Below, piece after piece: positions 42,788 through 52,984 of a stretch of DNA of 64,000 bases. The DNA is taken from assembly GCF_003144115.1 (NCBI RefSeq), contig NW_020312024.1, positions 259,839-323,838 on the forward strand, read 5' to 3'. The stretch comes from Tilletiopsis washingtonensis (lineage: Eukaryota > Basidiomycota > Exobasidiomycetes > Entylomatales). Numbering within the stretch: position 1 is the stretch's first letter; each line of letters opens with the position of its first letter. Made by a program: the position numbers and the translations under genes. The notes beneath the pieces are model-generated. The model had not been told where the DNA came from, made no database searches, and saw only the letters and a list, made by a program, of their open reading frames with translations.

Positions 42788-45399
42788 ATGCCCCGGCCTG
42801 GCCGCAGCGCTGCATGGTCCCCGCACCGATCCACGGCGGGTCCGCTGCCGCACCGCTCGTCCTCCCACCACCACCTCCGCAACGCACACCTCGCCAGGGC
42901 AAGCACCGCTGCATCACCACAACCGCGCGCCTGGACCGCTCGGCAGCGCAGCCCTTCCCCTCTCGTCTGCTCCTCCACACACCGGGCGCCAGGCCCGCGA
43001 CGCCCCGGCTGGCACGCACCCATCATGTGAGCTGCAGCCGCACTCGCCCCGCCGAGGCCAGACGTCGCTGACCTCGCTGCGCGCAGGGCGTATCAAATCT
43101 CGCGGCGAACATGGTCGCAGCTGCACCACTTCGCCTCGTTTCCGCAGACGGGCATCAGCCTGGCGCAGATGGTCGCGTTCGGCAAGAACCGCAACCCGGG
43201 CACTATCATGCAGGCCGGCCGCTTCCTTGCTGGTGCGTGCGCTGGCTGCTGCAGCGGCACAGAGTGCACGCGAGCGCCTTTGTCTTGTATGCTTACCCAC
43301 GTGCGCAGAGGAGCTGCCGATCCGCCTGGCACACCGAGTCAAGGAGCTCGACGAGCTGCCAAACGGGCTCAACGAGATGCCGAGCATCATCCGCGTCAAG
43401 GACTGGTACGCGCAGAGCTTCGAGGTATGTCGAGACCCGAGTTTGCTTAGGGTGGCCTCGAGCTGCCAGCTCGAAGCTTCGTCTGACACCCTGGGCGACC
43501 TCCAGGAGCTGGTCAAGTTCCCGCCGCCGCAGCTGCCCGACGCTATCCGCGCTGAGCTGTCCGAGTCCGTGTCGCGGAATCCGGCCTCGCTGCCAGGCTC
43601 GACACCAAATCCGTCGCTCTCTGCCGAGGGCGCAGAGCTGGAGGAGGGCCGGGATGCCGCCATGAGCAGCTGGCGCATGCGCGAGCGCGCTCGCAACATC
43701 GCAGCTGACTCGGCTGCGTCTGATGACGGCAAGGTGGGCGACGATGTCGTCGCGGAGCTGGGTGGGCCAAAGGATCGCAAGCGGCAACCGATCGACCGGA
43801 GGTGAGAGTCTGCATCGAGGAGTGACGGAAGAGCGCTGCAGCAGGTGGAAGCGATGCCGCGCTGTCGAGGTGCAAGCGCCGCACGCGCAGCTGCCCCAGC
43901 GCGCTGTTGCCGCCCGACTGACCACGGCCGCCGGCAGATACTATGCAAACCACGCCAACATCAAGTCGTGGCCGCCAGAGGTGCACGACTACAACGAGTC
44001 CTTTACGCGCTGTCTCGAGACGATCAAGAAGCGGCACGACGCCGTTGTGACGACTGTCGGTGAGTGCACACGCTTTGTCCCTCCCTCGCCGGAGTCGTGA
44101 CTACGCGCGCCAGCGAGTCGCGTTCTCCTGGCTGAGTCAGATGGTGGTGCTGGGTTGCGGTGCTGTCAGAGGCCCCCCCACATCCGAGTCCCTGCTTCCT
44201 TCGGCCCTTCTCGCCGGCGTCTTACGCAATCGACCCACCCCTCTACCTCCCATCGCCGGTGCCACTGCGCTCAGCCCAAGGCGTGCTCGAGTACAAGCGC
44301 GCACGGCGCGGGCAGAACATCCAGGCCGACGTGCAGCGCTTCCTCGACCGCTTCTACATGTCGCGCATCGGCATCCGCATCCTCATCGGCCAGCACATTG
44401 CGCTCGCGCGCACCAACCCAGAGACGCCCGCATCGCTCGACGGCGAGCCGCTCGGCTCGAGCGGGCGCATCGGCGGGCAGGAGCCGGAGAAGTACGTGGG
44501 CATCATCTGCACCAACACCAATGTCGGCGCCATGGCGCACGAGGCGATTGAGAATGCGCGCTTCATCTGCGAGGAGCACTACGGCCTCTTCAAGGGCCCG
44601 CCCGTGCAGCTCATCTGCCCGCCGAACCTGACGTTCATGTGAGTGGAGCCTGGCCCAGCGCGCGGCGCATCATTGACCCTGTTGGCTCTGGCAGGTACGT
44701 GCCGAGCCATCTCAACGTGAGTCAAAGCCCTCTGCGCCGCCCGGCTGCGCCGACTGACGCGCGCGCCTCAGCACATGATGTTCGAGCTCCTCAAGAACTC
44801 GCTGCGCGCCGTCGTCGAGCGCTACGGCGTGGAGAACGAGGACCACTTTCCGCCGATCAAGGTCATCGTCGTCGAGGGCAAGGAGGACATCACGATCAAG
44901 ATCAGCGACGAGGGCGGCGGCATCCCGCGCAGGTGCGTGCTTGGCATGCAGCGCGCCTTGTGCCTCGTTTGCTGACTCAGGCAATGTGCAGCGAGATGCC
45001 GCTGGTTTGGACGTACATGTACACCACTGCGCAGTCGGAAGACCTCGGTGAGTCGCCAGCAGTCTCGCAATGCGGCGCGCGCTGACACCTCGCCAGACCC
45101 CGACTTCCAGGCCTCCGACTTCAAGGCGCCCATGGCCGGCTTCGGCTACGGCTTGCCGCTGGCGCGCCTGGTGAGCTCCTCGTGCGCTGCGAGTAAGAGC
45201 GCTTGCTCACGACCCACGCTTCGCAGTACGCGCGCTACTTCGGCGGCGACCTGAAGCTGATCTCGATGGAGGGCTACGGCACGGGTGCGTGCGCTTGCAG
45301 GACGAGTGTACCCAGCGCGTTGACTGACAGCGCTTCTCTCGCTCAGATGTGTACGTGCACCTGGCACGTCTGAGTGGATCTGCAGAGCCCCTGCCATGA
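42788..45399 (+). CDS. Mitochondrial pyruvate dehydrogenase kinase (PDK/BCKDK family)
   Basis: Twelve exons: 42788-43026, 43087-43232, 43309-43424, 43506-43801, 43938-44059, 44275-44638, 44695-44716, 44772-44932, 44992-45047, 45097-45170, 45227-45284 and 45347-45399. They give about 568 residues. The enzyme phosphorylates and inactivates the E1-alpha subunit of pyruvate dehydrogenase in the matrix. The first 80 residues are Arg/Ser/Pro-rich and nearly acid-free, a presequence. Then HHFASFPQTGISLAQMVAFG and LPIRLAHRVKELDELPNGLN. A variable insert sits near 180-270, as in fungal PDKs. HDAVVTTVAQGVLEYK and FLDRFYMSRIGIRILIGQHI follow. The GHKL ATPase boxes are complete: ELLKNSLRAVVE, DEGGGIPR, GFGYGLPLARLYARYFGGDL. 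Exact start uncertain. Confidence 0.92.
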
Positions 45400-45510
45400 G
45401 GCGGCTCCGATCGCTGTGCTGCGGCCGTCAGGCCTCTGTAATTGTACCTGTTTCCTGCCAATGGCGCGCGATCGGCGAGGCTCAGGCGTGCAGGCTACGC
45501 TATGCGTCCA

Positions 45511-45855
45511 TTACAGAAAGTCGTCATCGAACGCCCACTGCGAACGGTCGTCGCCGGCGAATGCACCGGCTCGTGAGGGCGGCGCGCTGCCTGGTGCCGC
45601 TCGCTCCACCCGTCGTATGGCGCGGCCGGGCAGCATGATGAGGCCGCGCCAGCATCGCGACTCCTGCGTCTCGCCGCCTTCGCCTCGCCGCACCTCCCAG
45701 GCCTCGTTCAGGACCAAGTTCTGCTGCCGATCTAGGCAGATGAGCGTGCCCTCGATTGTCCGGTCTTGCTCGAGGGAGACGCGGAGCGCCTGACTCAGAA
45801 AGGCGCGGAGCTCGCCAGGCACGACGGGCGCGGTGCTCTGCACCTGGACGTACTG
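45511..45855 (-). CDS. Lsm-domain protein, NAA38/LSMD1-like, start exon unresolved
   Basis: Main exon from an acceptor (CTTCTGCAG before TACGTCCAG) at 45855 to the stop at 45511, about 114 residues. Sm fold features: N-terminal helix ELRAFLSQALRVSL, Sm1 QDRTIEGTLICLDRQQNLVL and Sm2-like RGLIMLPGRAIRRVE. The GLIMLPGRAI wording is closest to NAA38, the auxiliary subunit of the NatC N-terminal acetyltransferase, rather than to the Lsm1-8 ring proteins. The C-terminus ends WAFDDDFL. No in-frame ATG lies directly upstream: a stop occurs 11 codons before the acceptor, and the nearby ATG at 45892 is in another frame. A short first exon should exist between here and the MMtag stop at 45943 or inside that gene. 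It is convergent with the PDK gene. Confidence 0.7.
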   Translation of the reverse strand, partial: QYVQVQSTAPVVPGELRAFLSQALRVSLEQDRTIEGTLICLDRQQNLVLNEAWEVRRGEGGETQESRCWRGLIMLPGRAIRRVERAAPGSAPPSRAGAFAGDDRSQWAFDDDFL

Positions 45856-45942
45856 CAGAAGGGCAGACAGGGCGTGAGAAACGAGATGTCATTGAGCGAG
45901 GGATGTGTGCCGGGTCGCAGTGCGGGCTGGGCGTGGCGCAGC

Positions 45943-46947
45943 CTAGTCTCGCTCGCGATGGCGGGAGCGATAGGCGTCTCCGGCAGCGTCACGCGCGTGC
46001 GGGCTGCGGCTCCGCGCTGCCGGCTCGTATGGGCGAGCAGAGGGCCGACGGTCATCGTCGTCGCGCGCGCTGGATCGCCGCGGCTCGTCCCGCTCGCGCA
46101 CAGCGCCGCGCTCGTCTCTGCGCCTCTCGGTCGACCGACGAGCGTAGCGGTCGTCTGGGCTCCGGCTCCGGCTTCTGCTGCGGCCGCGAGCGCCGCGTGA
46201 TCCTTCCCGCCCACCCTGGTCCCCGCGACGCACCTTGCCCTCGCGCTCGTCGCGCTCGCGGCGGCGTTCAGCGCGCTCGGCGCGGACGCGGACCTTCTCA
46301 GCATGGCGCTGCTCGCGGACCTGCTCTTTGGCGAGCTTGCGCGCGAGCTTGCGGTCCTCGTGCGAGAGACCGTTGTCTTCTGCCGGCCCTCGACTGCTGC
46401 TGCCCTCCGCTGCGGATGACGGCCCGCCCCATCTCGAGTTGGCGAGCGGTGCGGTGTTGGCGCCTGTGCCTGCAACGCCAGGAGCAGCCGCCGAGCCGCG
46501 GAGGAGTGCAGAGCCCGGGGCCGTGGACGACGAGAGCACGCCAGCTTTGATGCCACTGGTCCGTCAGGCGTGAGCAGCTGCCTCTCGCTTTCCACAGCAG
46601 CATGCCCGCGGGCCCGGCGTACTCACAGACGGCGGTTCATCTCCTCCTCCTCGCGCATCTTGACCTCTCTGAGCTCCTCGCGGCGCTTCTCGCGCTCGCG
46701 CTCCTGCTCCTCGACGCCGCCCTCCTTGTTGTACCAGTTGACGTCGCGCCCGTTCTGCCAGCGGCCCGTGGGCACGGCGACCGAGTGTCCGAGGTAGTTC
46801 TCGCGGTCCTTGTCTGCGCGCACATTGTCCCAGCTGAACTCTGCTGCGCCGCCCCGCGTGCCGCCTCTGTGGATGGGAATGCAATAAGCACGGTGTCACG
46901 CACACGGCTTGGTCTCTTCTGGCTGCTCACCGAGTCGGGCCGAACAT
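45943..46947 (-). CDS. MMtag-domain protein (multiple myeloma tumour-associated protein 2 family)
   Basis: Exons 46947-46931, 46866-46627 and 46555-45943 give 289 residues. The start is fixed by the family opening MFGPTRGGTRGGAAEFSWDN, whose first five and two-thirds codons are a 17-nt exon. The MMtag core continues RENYLGHSVAVPTGRWQNGR then DVNWYNK. A highly charged coiled coil (EEQEREREKRREELREVKMR) follows. A C-terminal Arg/Ser-Asp-rich tail with LSHEDRKLARKLAKEQVREQ, RSRSRSRSPDD and RSRHRERD suggests a nuclear RNA-processing role. The family's molecular function is not established; the RS-like tail is the main hint. It lies on the same strand as the NAA38-like gene, which starts less than 100 bp downstream. 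Confidence 0.88.
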
Positions 46948-47197
46948 GACGAGAGGCCGTGTGGTGGAGGTGTGGTGGAGGTGACGATCGAGCCTAGCCG
47001 CACTGCGCGAGGCTCCATGCGTGGCGCGCCGCCGCCGCCCGCCAGAGCCAGATCACGTGCGTGTCCTCCTCTAACGCTGCCACTTGGCTCAGGCCTGTCA
47101 TCGCTGCTAGACAGCATCGCTAAAGCATCGCATCACTGAAAGCATCACATCGCTGGTATAGAGTACAAAGAGCATGCAGAAATCCCATGCGACGGCC

Positions 47198-49330
47198 TTA
47201 TCGCGCGCCCACACGCGCCCGCACGCGCTCCCGGGCCCGCCGCACGCGCTCCTCATTCGTGGTGCGCGCCCGTGCATCAGCGCCAGAGATGCCCGCATTC
47301 TGGTCAAAAGCAGGTGCAGCCTCAGCGACTCGCCGCACCGGCTTCCGCTCCTCGCCCTTGCTCTTCCGCAGAGCGCCCTGGGCAGCGTCCGCTGGGACGG
47401 AGGCGTTCTGTGCGTGGCTCGAGCGCAGCGGTCCGGCGCCGGCTGGAGTGCTGTGTACCAGGCGGACAGACGAGCTCTTCGCAGCAGCAGCCTTCTTGAC
47501 GCGGGGTGCATCGCTGGAGTCGACGTCACCGAGCGGTCTCTTCCTCGTCGCAGAGGAGGGCGCGGCCAGCAGCGGCGACGAAGCCGACTGCAGGACCGGC
47601 TGCGTTGGGCTGGCAGATGCTCTCGCGCTGAGGCTGTTGCGGGCGCTGCGCCGCAGCTGAGGAGAAGACTTCGTCGAAGCGCTACCCTCCGCGAACGATG
47701 TCTCTGCAGGCGCCGAGAGACCCGACTCGGCGGACCCGCCCTCCGGGGGGCTCGATTGCGGCGCAGCGAGCTCGACGCCTGCCTCCGCGTGGAACCCAGA
47801 CGGCGCTGGGCCTTCGGCGCTCAGCAGAGCTACGACTGTCTGAGGCTGGTCGCTGCTTGCAGTGGGCGATACGGCGGGCAACAGTTGCGCGACTGGCCTG
47901 GCGGGCGTCGCAGCAGCGGCCGCGGCGGAGGCAGCAAGTCGGCTCTCAGCGAACTGCATGCGCTCTCGCCGCAGTTCCTCTTGCGCGTGGCGGAGCGCCT
48001 CCCTGGCGGACTCGATGCCGCGCTCCTCGGCCTCCGTGTTCTCCAGACGCCGGCGGAGCACTGCCTCCTGCTCGGCGAGCTCCTCGAGCTTGCTGGCGAT
48101 GTTGCGTGGATCCGCCTGCGCTGCAGCTGCCAGGCGCGTCTCTGCCTCGCCGAGGCGTGTGACTGCGTGCACGAGCTTGGCCTGCAGCTCCGCTCGCTCG
48201 TCCTTGTCGCTGCGCACGCGCAGGATGCCGCTCGCGCCGATGCTTGCTGCGTGCGCCGACGCTGCACTCGCACCTAGCACGCTGCTGGCCTTTGCCGACT
48301 CGTCCAGGGCGCTCTCTGCTCCCGCGTCGCGGGCAGATCGCACTGCCGCGGCATGCGTCGATGCCTCCGACGCGCGGACCAGACGCAGAGCTTCGGCTCC
48401 GGCAGTGATGGCCTCAGACGCACTGACTAGTGCGCGAGTCGCCGGGTGCGCAGCACTGCCGTCCAGCACAGTGGGCAGCTTCTGGCTGGGCGGGAAGACG
48501 TCTCGTGTGCCTAGCGCTTGCGGCGGCGGGCGGCCCTCGTTGCCGGGCAGCAGAACATGCACACTGTGGGCCGCACGCCGGAGAGCGTTGAGCGAGTCGG
48601 TGGCGAGGCGCTTGAGGATGCGGTTCTCGTCGCCGCGCTGGGCTGCGCGCTGCTCGGCGTCGGCCACGATGCTGCCGATGCTCGCGCTGGGCTCCGAGCT
48701 GCCGGCCGCAAAGGCAGCTGACACGATGGCGAGCTGCGGCGCCACACCGCGCGATGCAGCGAGTGTGGCCTCAGCATAGCGTGCCCGGAGGCGGACGTCG
48801 GCGCGCTCTGATGCCAGCCGCTGGGACGCCGCCGCAGCCTTGATGCTCTGCACGGACCGGCGTGCGACCGCGAGGTCTGCGCGGGCCGACGCCAGCTGGC
48901 CGCCCTGGTGTTGCAGCTCGGCAGTGAGTGCACTGTGGCGAGAGTTAGCGACGCAGCAACGAAGCCAGGCGCTCGGCGTGACTCACGCGACGCGGGCCCT
49001 CTCGCGCTCTCTTTCCCGCTCAACCTTCTCACGCCCTTCCTTCTCCTCGCGCTCCCGCCGCTCGCAGCGCTCCAGCTTGTCGCTGAGCTGGCGGTTTCTG
49101 GTGGCCAGCGCATCTCTCAGGTCGACATCCTCCTGCCGCTGGGCGAGCAGCGTGTGGATCGCGTCTGCTAGCGGCGCGAGTGCCGCGCTCGGCAGATTCG
49201 CGAGGGAGAGCGGCGCGGCGAGGTAGCCGCGGGCGAGCAGCTGGGCGTTGAGCTGCTCGAAGGTCGGGCGCAGCGGCACGTCGTCGTCGGCGCCGAACGG
49301 GTCGTCGCCGTGGAAGGGGGCGTCGGCCAT
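47198..49330 (-). CDS. ADIP-domain coiled-coil protein (SSX2IP/Msd1-like)
   Basis: Exons 49330-48987 and 48932-47198 give 692 residues. Residues 25-110 fit the ADIP (afadin- and alpha-actinin-binding) family: FEQLNAQLLARGYLAAPLSL ... LADAIHTLLAQRQEDVDLRD ... NRQLSDKLERCERREREEKE. Relatives are animal SSX2IP and fission yeast Msd1, which anchor microtubule minus ends at the centrosome or spindle pole body. Two further coiled coils follow (ASARADLAVARRSVQSIKAA; LVHAVTRLGEAETRLAAAAQ ... KLEELAEQEAVLRRRLENTE). The C-terminal third is Ser/Ala/Pro-rich, with basic patches such as ATRKRPLGD and APRVKKAAAAK and an Arg-rich end. A spindle-pole role is inference from the family only. It is divergent from RPB7. 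Confidence 0.78.
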
Positions 49331-49449
49331 CTTGCGATACGCTGGAGGGTGTGGGAGTGGGTCGGCAAGAGGCCAAGCATCCGACGCGGCGTGGAGGCAC
49401 ATCAACACGACGCGGCTCGCACGACGGCGCGGCAAGGCTGCGCGGCGCG

Positions 49450-49468
49450 GCGCGCGCGCGCGCGCGCG
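49450..49468. repeat. (CG)n alternating tract
   Basis: Alternating CG of about 19 bp within a shared promoter, 12 bp from the E-box; Z-DNA-prone. Confidence 0.8.
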
Positions 49469-49479
49469 CGAGACGCGCC

Positions 49480-49486
49480 TGTCACG
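49480..49486. promoter_or_regulatory. TCACGTG E-box in divergent promoter
   Basis: CTGTCACGTGCAG context, 280 bp upstream of the RPB7 start and 150 bp upstream of the ADIP-like start. Confidence 0.5.
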
Positions 49487-49766
49487 TGCAGCCGTCGCGC
49501 GCGCCCCGCTCGAGAGCAGCGGCCGCGCCTCGGCCACTCCTTCCTCCGCACCCTCACCATCCTGCTGCACCTGCTTCTCGGCGTTCCGCATCGCAGCGTC
49601 ACCGCCCTCTCTGCTCGCGCGGCCTGCGTCACTTCTCGCTGCCACGTCGTGTGCGCAGGCGCAGCGCCACCGCGAGCACTCCGCCGAGCAGCAGCGCAGG
49701 GAGCGGTGACCGCAGTCCGAGCAGGCGGTCTCGCTGGGCAGCCCGTCCAACGCGAACTCGAGCGCC

Positions 49767-50766
49767 ATGTTCTTCCTGAAGACGCTCACGCACAAGATTC
49801 AGCTGCACCCGAGCTACTTTGGGCCCAGCTTGAGTGACTACCGTGAGTGCGAGAGGCAAGCTCGTGCAAGGATGGGGGCTCGCTCTCAGGAGCGTCGGGC
49901 GGAGCGCTCTGCCCTGGACTGGCGGAGCGTACTGCCTTAGACTGGCGCTTTGACTCGCCTCTTGGCCTCCCAACGATCACGTAGAGACGCCCAGCCCCCG
50001 GCGCTGACGCACTGTGCGCGTCGGCAGTGCGCAAGCAGCTCAAGGCGGAGGTGGAGGGCACCTGCACGGGCAAGGTCGGCTTCATCGTCAAGGTCACGGG
50101 CATCATCGATGTCGGTGACGGCGTCATCCTGCCTGGCGGCGACGGCAAGGCCGAGTTCGAGAGCACGTACAATGCCGTCGTGCTGAAGCCTGTGAGTCGC
50201 TGCGCCGGGACCTCGTGGGTGAAGTCGTGCGCGGGCGGCAGGGCACTTGCCCTGCCTCCCCCTCGCAGCTGTTCCCAGTGCGTTGTCAGCGCTCAGACCG
50301 GCTTGGCGCACAGTTCAAGGGCGAGGTGGTCGACGCCCTCGTCACCAACGTGAACAAGATGGGCTTCTTCGCGACGGTGGGGCCGCTGCAGATCTTCACG
50401 TCGGTGCACCTGCTGCCCGTCGACTTCAAGTTCCAGCCCGACTCGAACCCGGCCGAATACGCCAGCGCCGACGGCTCGGTGAGTCTGCAAGGCTGCTGCT
50501 CACAGCACAGCAGTGCCCTGACCGTGTGCGTCGCAGACCATCGTGAAGGGAAAGAAGGTGCGGCTGCGGATCGTCGGCACGCGCATCGACGCCAACGAGA
50601 TCGTGAGTGGAGGCGTGTGCGTGCTGTGCAGCCCGGCTGACCAGCCGTGCGCTGCCTAGTTCGCTGTGGGCCTCATGAAGGAGGACTACCTAGGTGCGTC
50701 TGCGGCCCCTCGGGCAGCGCAGCACCCCGGCTCACCCTCCATCGCTGCGCAGGACCATTCGACTGA
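49767..50766 (+). CDS. RPB7: DNA-directed RNA polymerase II subunit Rpb7
   Basis: Exons 49767-49842, 50028-50191, 50314-50478, 50537-50602, 50660-50693 and 50753-50766 give 172 residues, almost exactly the yeast length. Rpb7 pairs with Rpb4 to form the stalk of RNA polymerase II and binds nascent RNA. The whole protein is readable: [20 protein letters not shown] (tip domain), [40 protein letters not shown], then the OB domain [49 protein letters not shown] and the conserved end [12 protein letters not shown]. The last exon supplies only GPFD and the stop. No oddities. Confidence 0.96.
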
Positions 50767-51789
50767 TGGACAGCACTGCTCTGGGGCGGTCGCAGACGCT
50801 GCTCGGTTGCTCAGGGCCATGAAATGCACTACATCCGCGCGTACACACGCCTGTTGCTGTCGCTTCTCCTGTCCCTGCCGCTCGTTCAGACAAGATGTAG
50901 CCTGTCGGGCGAGGCGAAGCAAACGCGTCTGCGAGAGAGCGTCGTTGCTACCTTTGAGCTTGTGATAGCGCTTGGATCGGCCCTGAGGTAGCGGATGCCA
51001 TATGCTAGGAGCAGATTAGTTCCGAGCGGGCGGCGGAGGATGCGTAACGCAGGCACAGCTGGAGGGATCAAAGCTGCGCCTGTCTGACGCTAGTGCAGGG
51101 GACTGCCAGTGGCCGCTATGCCGCGAGCGCCCGTAAAGCGGCGCTGAGCTCACTGGCGCGCGCCATTGTAACTGCGGTCGCAAGCAGGTCGTGTTGTCCT
51201 CGCGTTTGCAGTCGCTCGAGACCCTGCGCACGGATGTATGCAGAAGCTGCGATGCTGAAAACTCGCGAGGCAGGCGCCGCAGCCGCCGGCTTGACAGAAA
51301 AGCGCGCCACACGACGCCGCCGCGCGTTGGATCAGCTTTGTGAATATGTGCCGCATCGCTCGTGAGTTTTCACCCTTCCATCGCCGCCCGACTCGCCACC
51401 AAGCGGCAGACGCGATCGAACTACATGAGCGGCCGGCATCGCCTCGAGCACAGGGACTGGCTCATCGGTGACTGTAGCTGGCTTCCGCCAGGGCGACGGA
51501 CGCGGCGTCGAGACACACACGCGCTGTCACACCTCTCGCTGCGATTAGTCAAGGTGGCGCCGGGAGCGACCAGTCCAGAGTGCTGACACCGCGGCTATGC
51601 AGCTACACCGGGCGCCTTTGCGATCAAGTGATCCCGTCGCAGCTTGCGCGCAGCACTAGAGTGTGTGTGGAGACAGCACATGCAGAGCACAGTGACTAGA
51701 TGATTACGGCCGGGGCGATGGGATGATACAGGATATGGCGAGGCATGAGAGCGGTCACGAGCAGGCTGGCGGCGGCGGTGGCCGCACGA
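50767..51789. other. 1.0-kb convergent intergenic region RPB7 / CENP-A
   Basis: Unusually long for a convergent pair in this window (others are 18-310 bp). It is less GC-rich than its surroundings near 50925-51050 and 51560-51720. No coding motif or RNA gene is recognised. Confidence 0.55.
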
Positions 51790-52453
51790 TCAGCCCATGC
51801 CGCCCCACACGCCGCGGATACGCCGCGCCAGCTGGATGTCGCGCTGCATGATGGTGACACGCTGGTGCAGGGCGGGTCAGTCGGGGTCACGATTGGGCCG
51901 GCAATGCCGCTGACTGACCTTGGCGTGGATGGCGCAGAGGTTGCTGTGTCGGGCAGAGGTCAGCGAGCGCGCTCGTGGCCGGACGGGTGATGCAGCAAGC
52001 GAAGGCAGTCGGGCGGACGCCCTGGCGTGTGTGCTCGCTTGTCTCGGGCCGCAGCACTCACGCGTCTTCGAACAGGTGCACGAGGTACGCCTCAGTGGCC
52101 TCCTGCAGCGCCAGGATCGCGCTGCTCTGCCAGCGCAGGCCCGCGCCGCCGGTGCCGTCGTACACATTGGTGATGAAGTCGTCGGCGACCTCGCGCACGA
52201 CGCGCGCGAAGGGCAGCTTCTGGATGAGCAGGTCCGTCGACTTCTGGTAGCGGCGGATCTCGCGCAGCGCGACTGTGCCCGGGCGGAAGCGTGCCTTTCG
52301 CCGGCCGGCCGCAGAGAGGTCCGCAGCTGGGTGGGGATTGTCAGCTCGAGGCGGTGCGCAGGGCCGTGCGAAGTGCTCACTTGTATCGTTGCCTACGCTT
52401 CTCCTACCGCCGCGCGAAGCGCCTCCGACGCTCTGACGGGCACGCGGCGCCAT
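51790..52453 (-). CDS. Centromeric histone H3 variant CENP-A (Cse4/Cnp1)
   Basis: Exons 52453-52381, 52326-52062, 51943-51919 and 51861-51790 give 144 residues. CENP-A replaces H3 in centromeric nucleosomes and specifies the kinetochore site. Evidence for CENP-A rather than H3: a divergent, short N-terminal tail without the ARTKQT start ([20 protein letters not shown]); a divergent histone-fold start [20 protein letters not shown]; a loop 1 about six residues longer than in H3 with Trp ([20 protein letters not shown]); and a changed C-terminal end [11 protein letters not shown]. The core remains H3-like ([40 protein letters not shown]). It carries three introns. It is divergent from the HEATR6-like gene, 531 bp apart. 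Confidence 0.94.
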
Positions 52454-52984
52454 GGTAGGCGATATAGAGAGGTGCTGAGCTCACAGGAGCAGAAGGGCTA
52501 GGTGCGGCTCTGTGAACAGGGCCGACGGAGGCGCTGAGCGAAGAGAGGCTGCGTGCGAGGCGGAAAAGGCCAAGCGGTGGAATGTGCTCTGCAGACGAGC
52601 AGCAAACGGTACGCTGAGGCCGCGCGCTGGCGAGTGAGGAGGCGCTGCGACGTGCAGGAGCGGCGGTGAGGAGTCTCGCGGGGGGGATGTGGTTGCGCGG
52701 GAAGGTGCGCCGGTGTGGGCGAGCGTTGTGTTGTGCGCTTTGGCGCGCGCGACGCGTCTGAGGCGTTTCGGGACTCGGGCCGCGCCCGACCTACATCTGC
52801 GTCGCCCCTCTACTCCACCTTGCCCCATCTCCTCGTCCCTCTTCACCGCACGCTCCCACCCTCGCCCGCACCTGCCTACTTTTGCCGCCAAAATTGCGCT
52901 CAGATACTGCGCTCTGCATTTGCGTCATCTTGTACAGCGCAGCCTCCTCGTGGATGCGCTGCTAGCCGCGCACAGCTGCTGGCC
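52454..52984. other. Divergent promoter region CENP-A / HEATR6-like
   Basis: 531 bp. No TCACGTG box is seen. An alternating CG/GC-rich patch occurs near 52740. No gene is seen. Confidence 0.65.

Larger units (their letters stand above)
49331..49766. other. Divergent promoter region ADIP-like / RPB7
   Basis: 436 bp. It holds an alternating (CG)n tract at about 49450-49468 and a TCACGTG box at 49480-49486, about 280 bp upstream of RPB7. No gene is seen. Confidence 0.7.

Noticed and set aside
42733-43071. Alternative reading frame as the PDK presequence
   Set aside because: Its phase does not join the acceptor at 43087 that gives YQISRRTW; the frame ending in CCCATCAT does.
51416-51440. Possible T-loop-like TTCGATC on the minus strand
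   Set aside because: No matching stem on either side and no A box upstream; not a tRNA.
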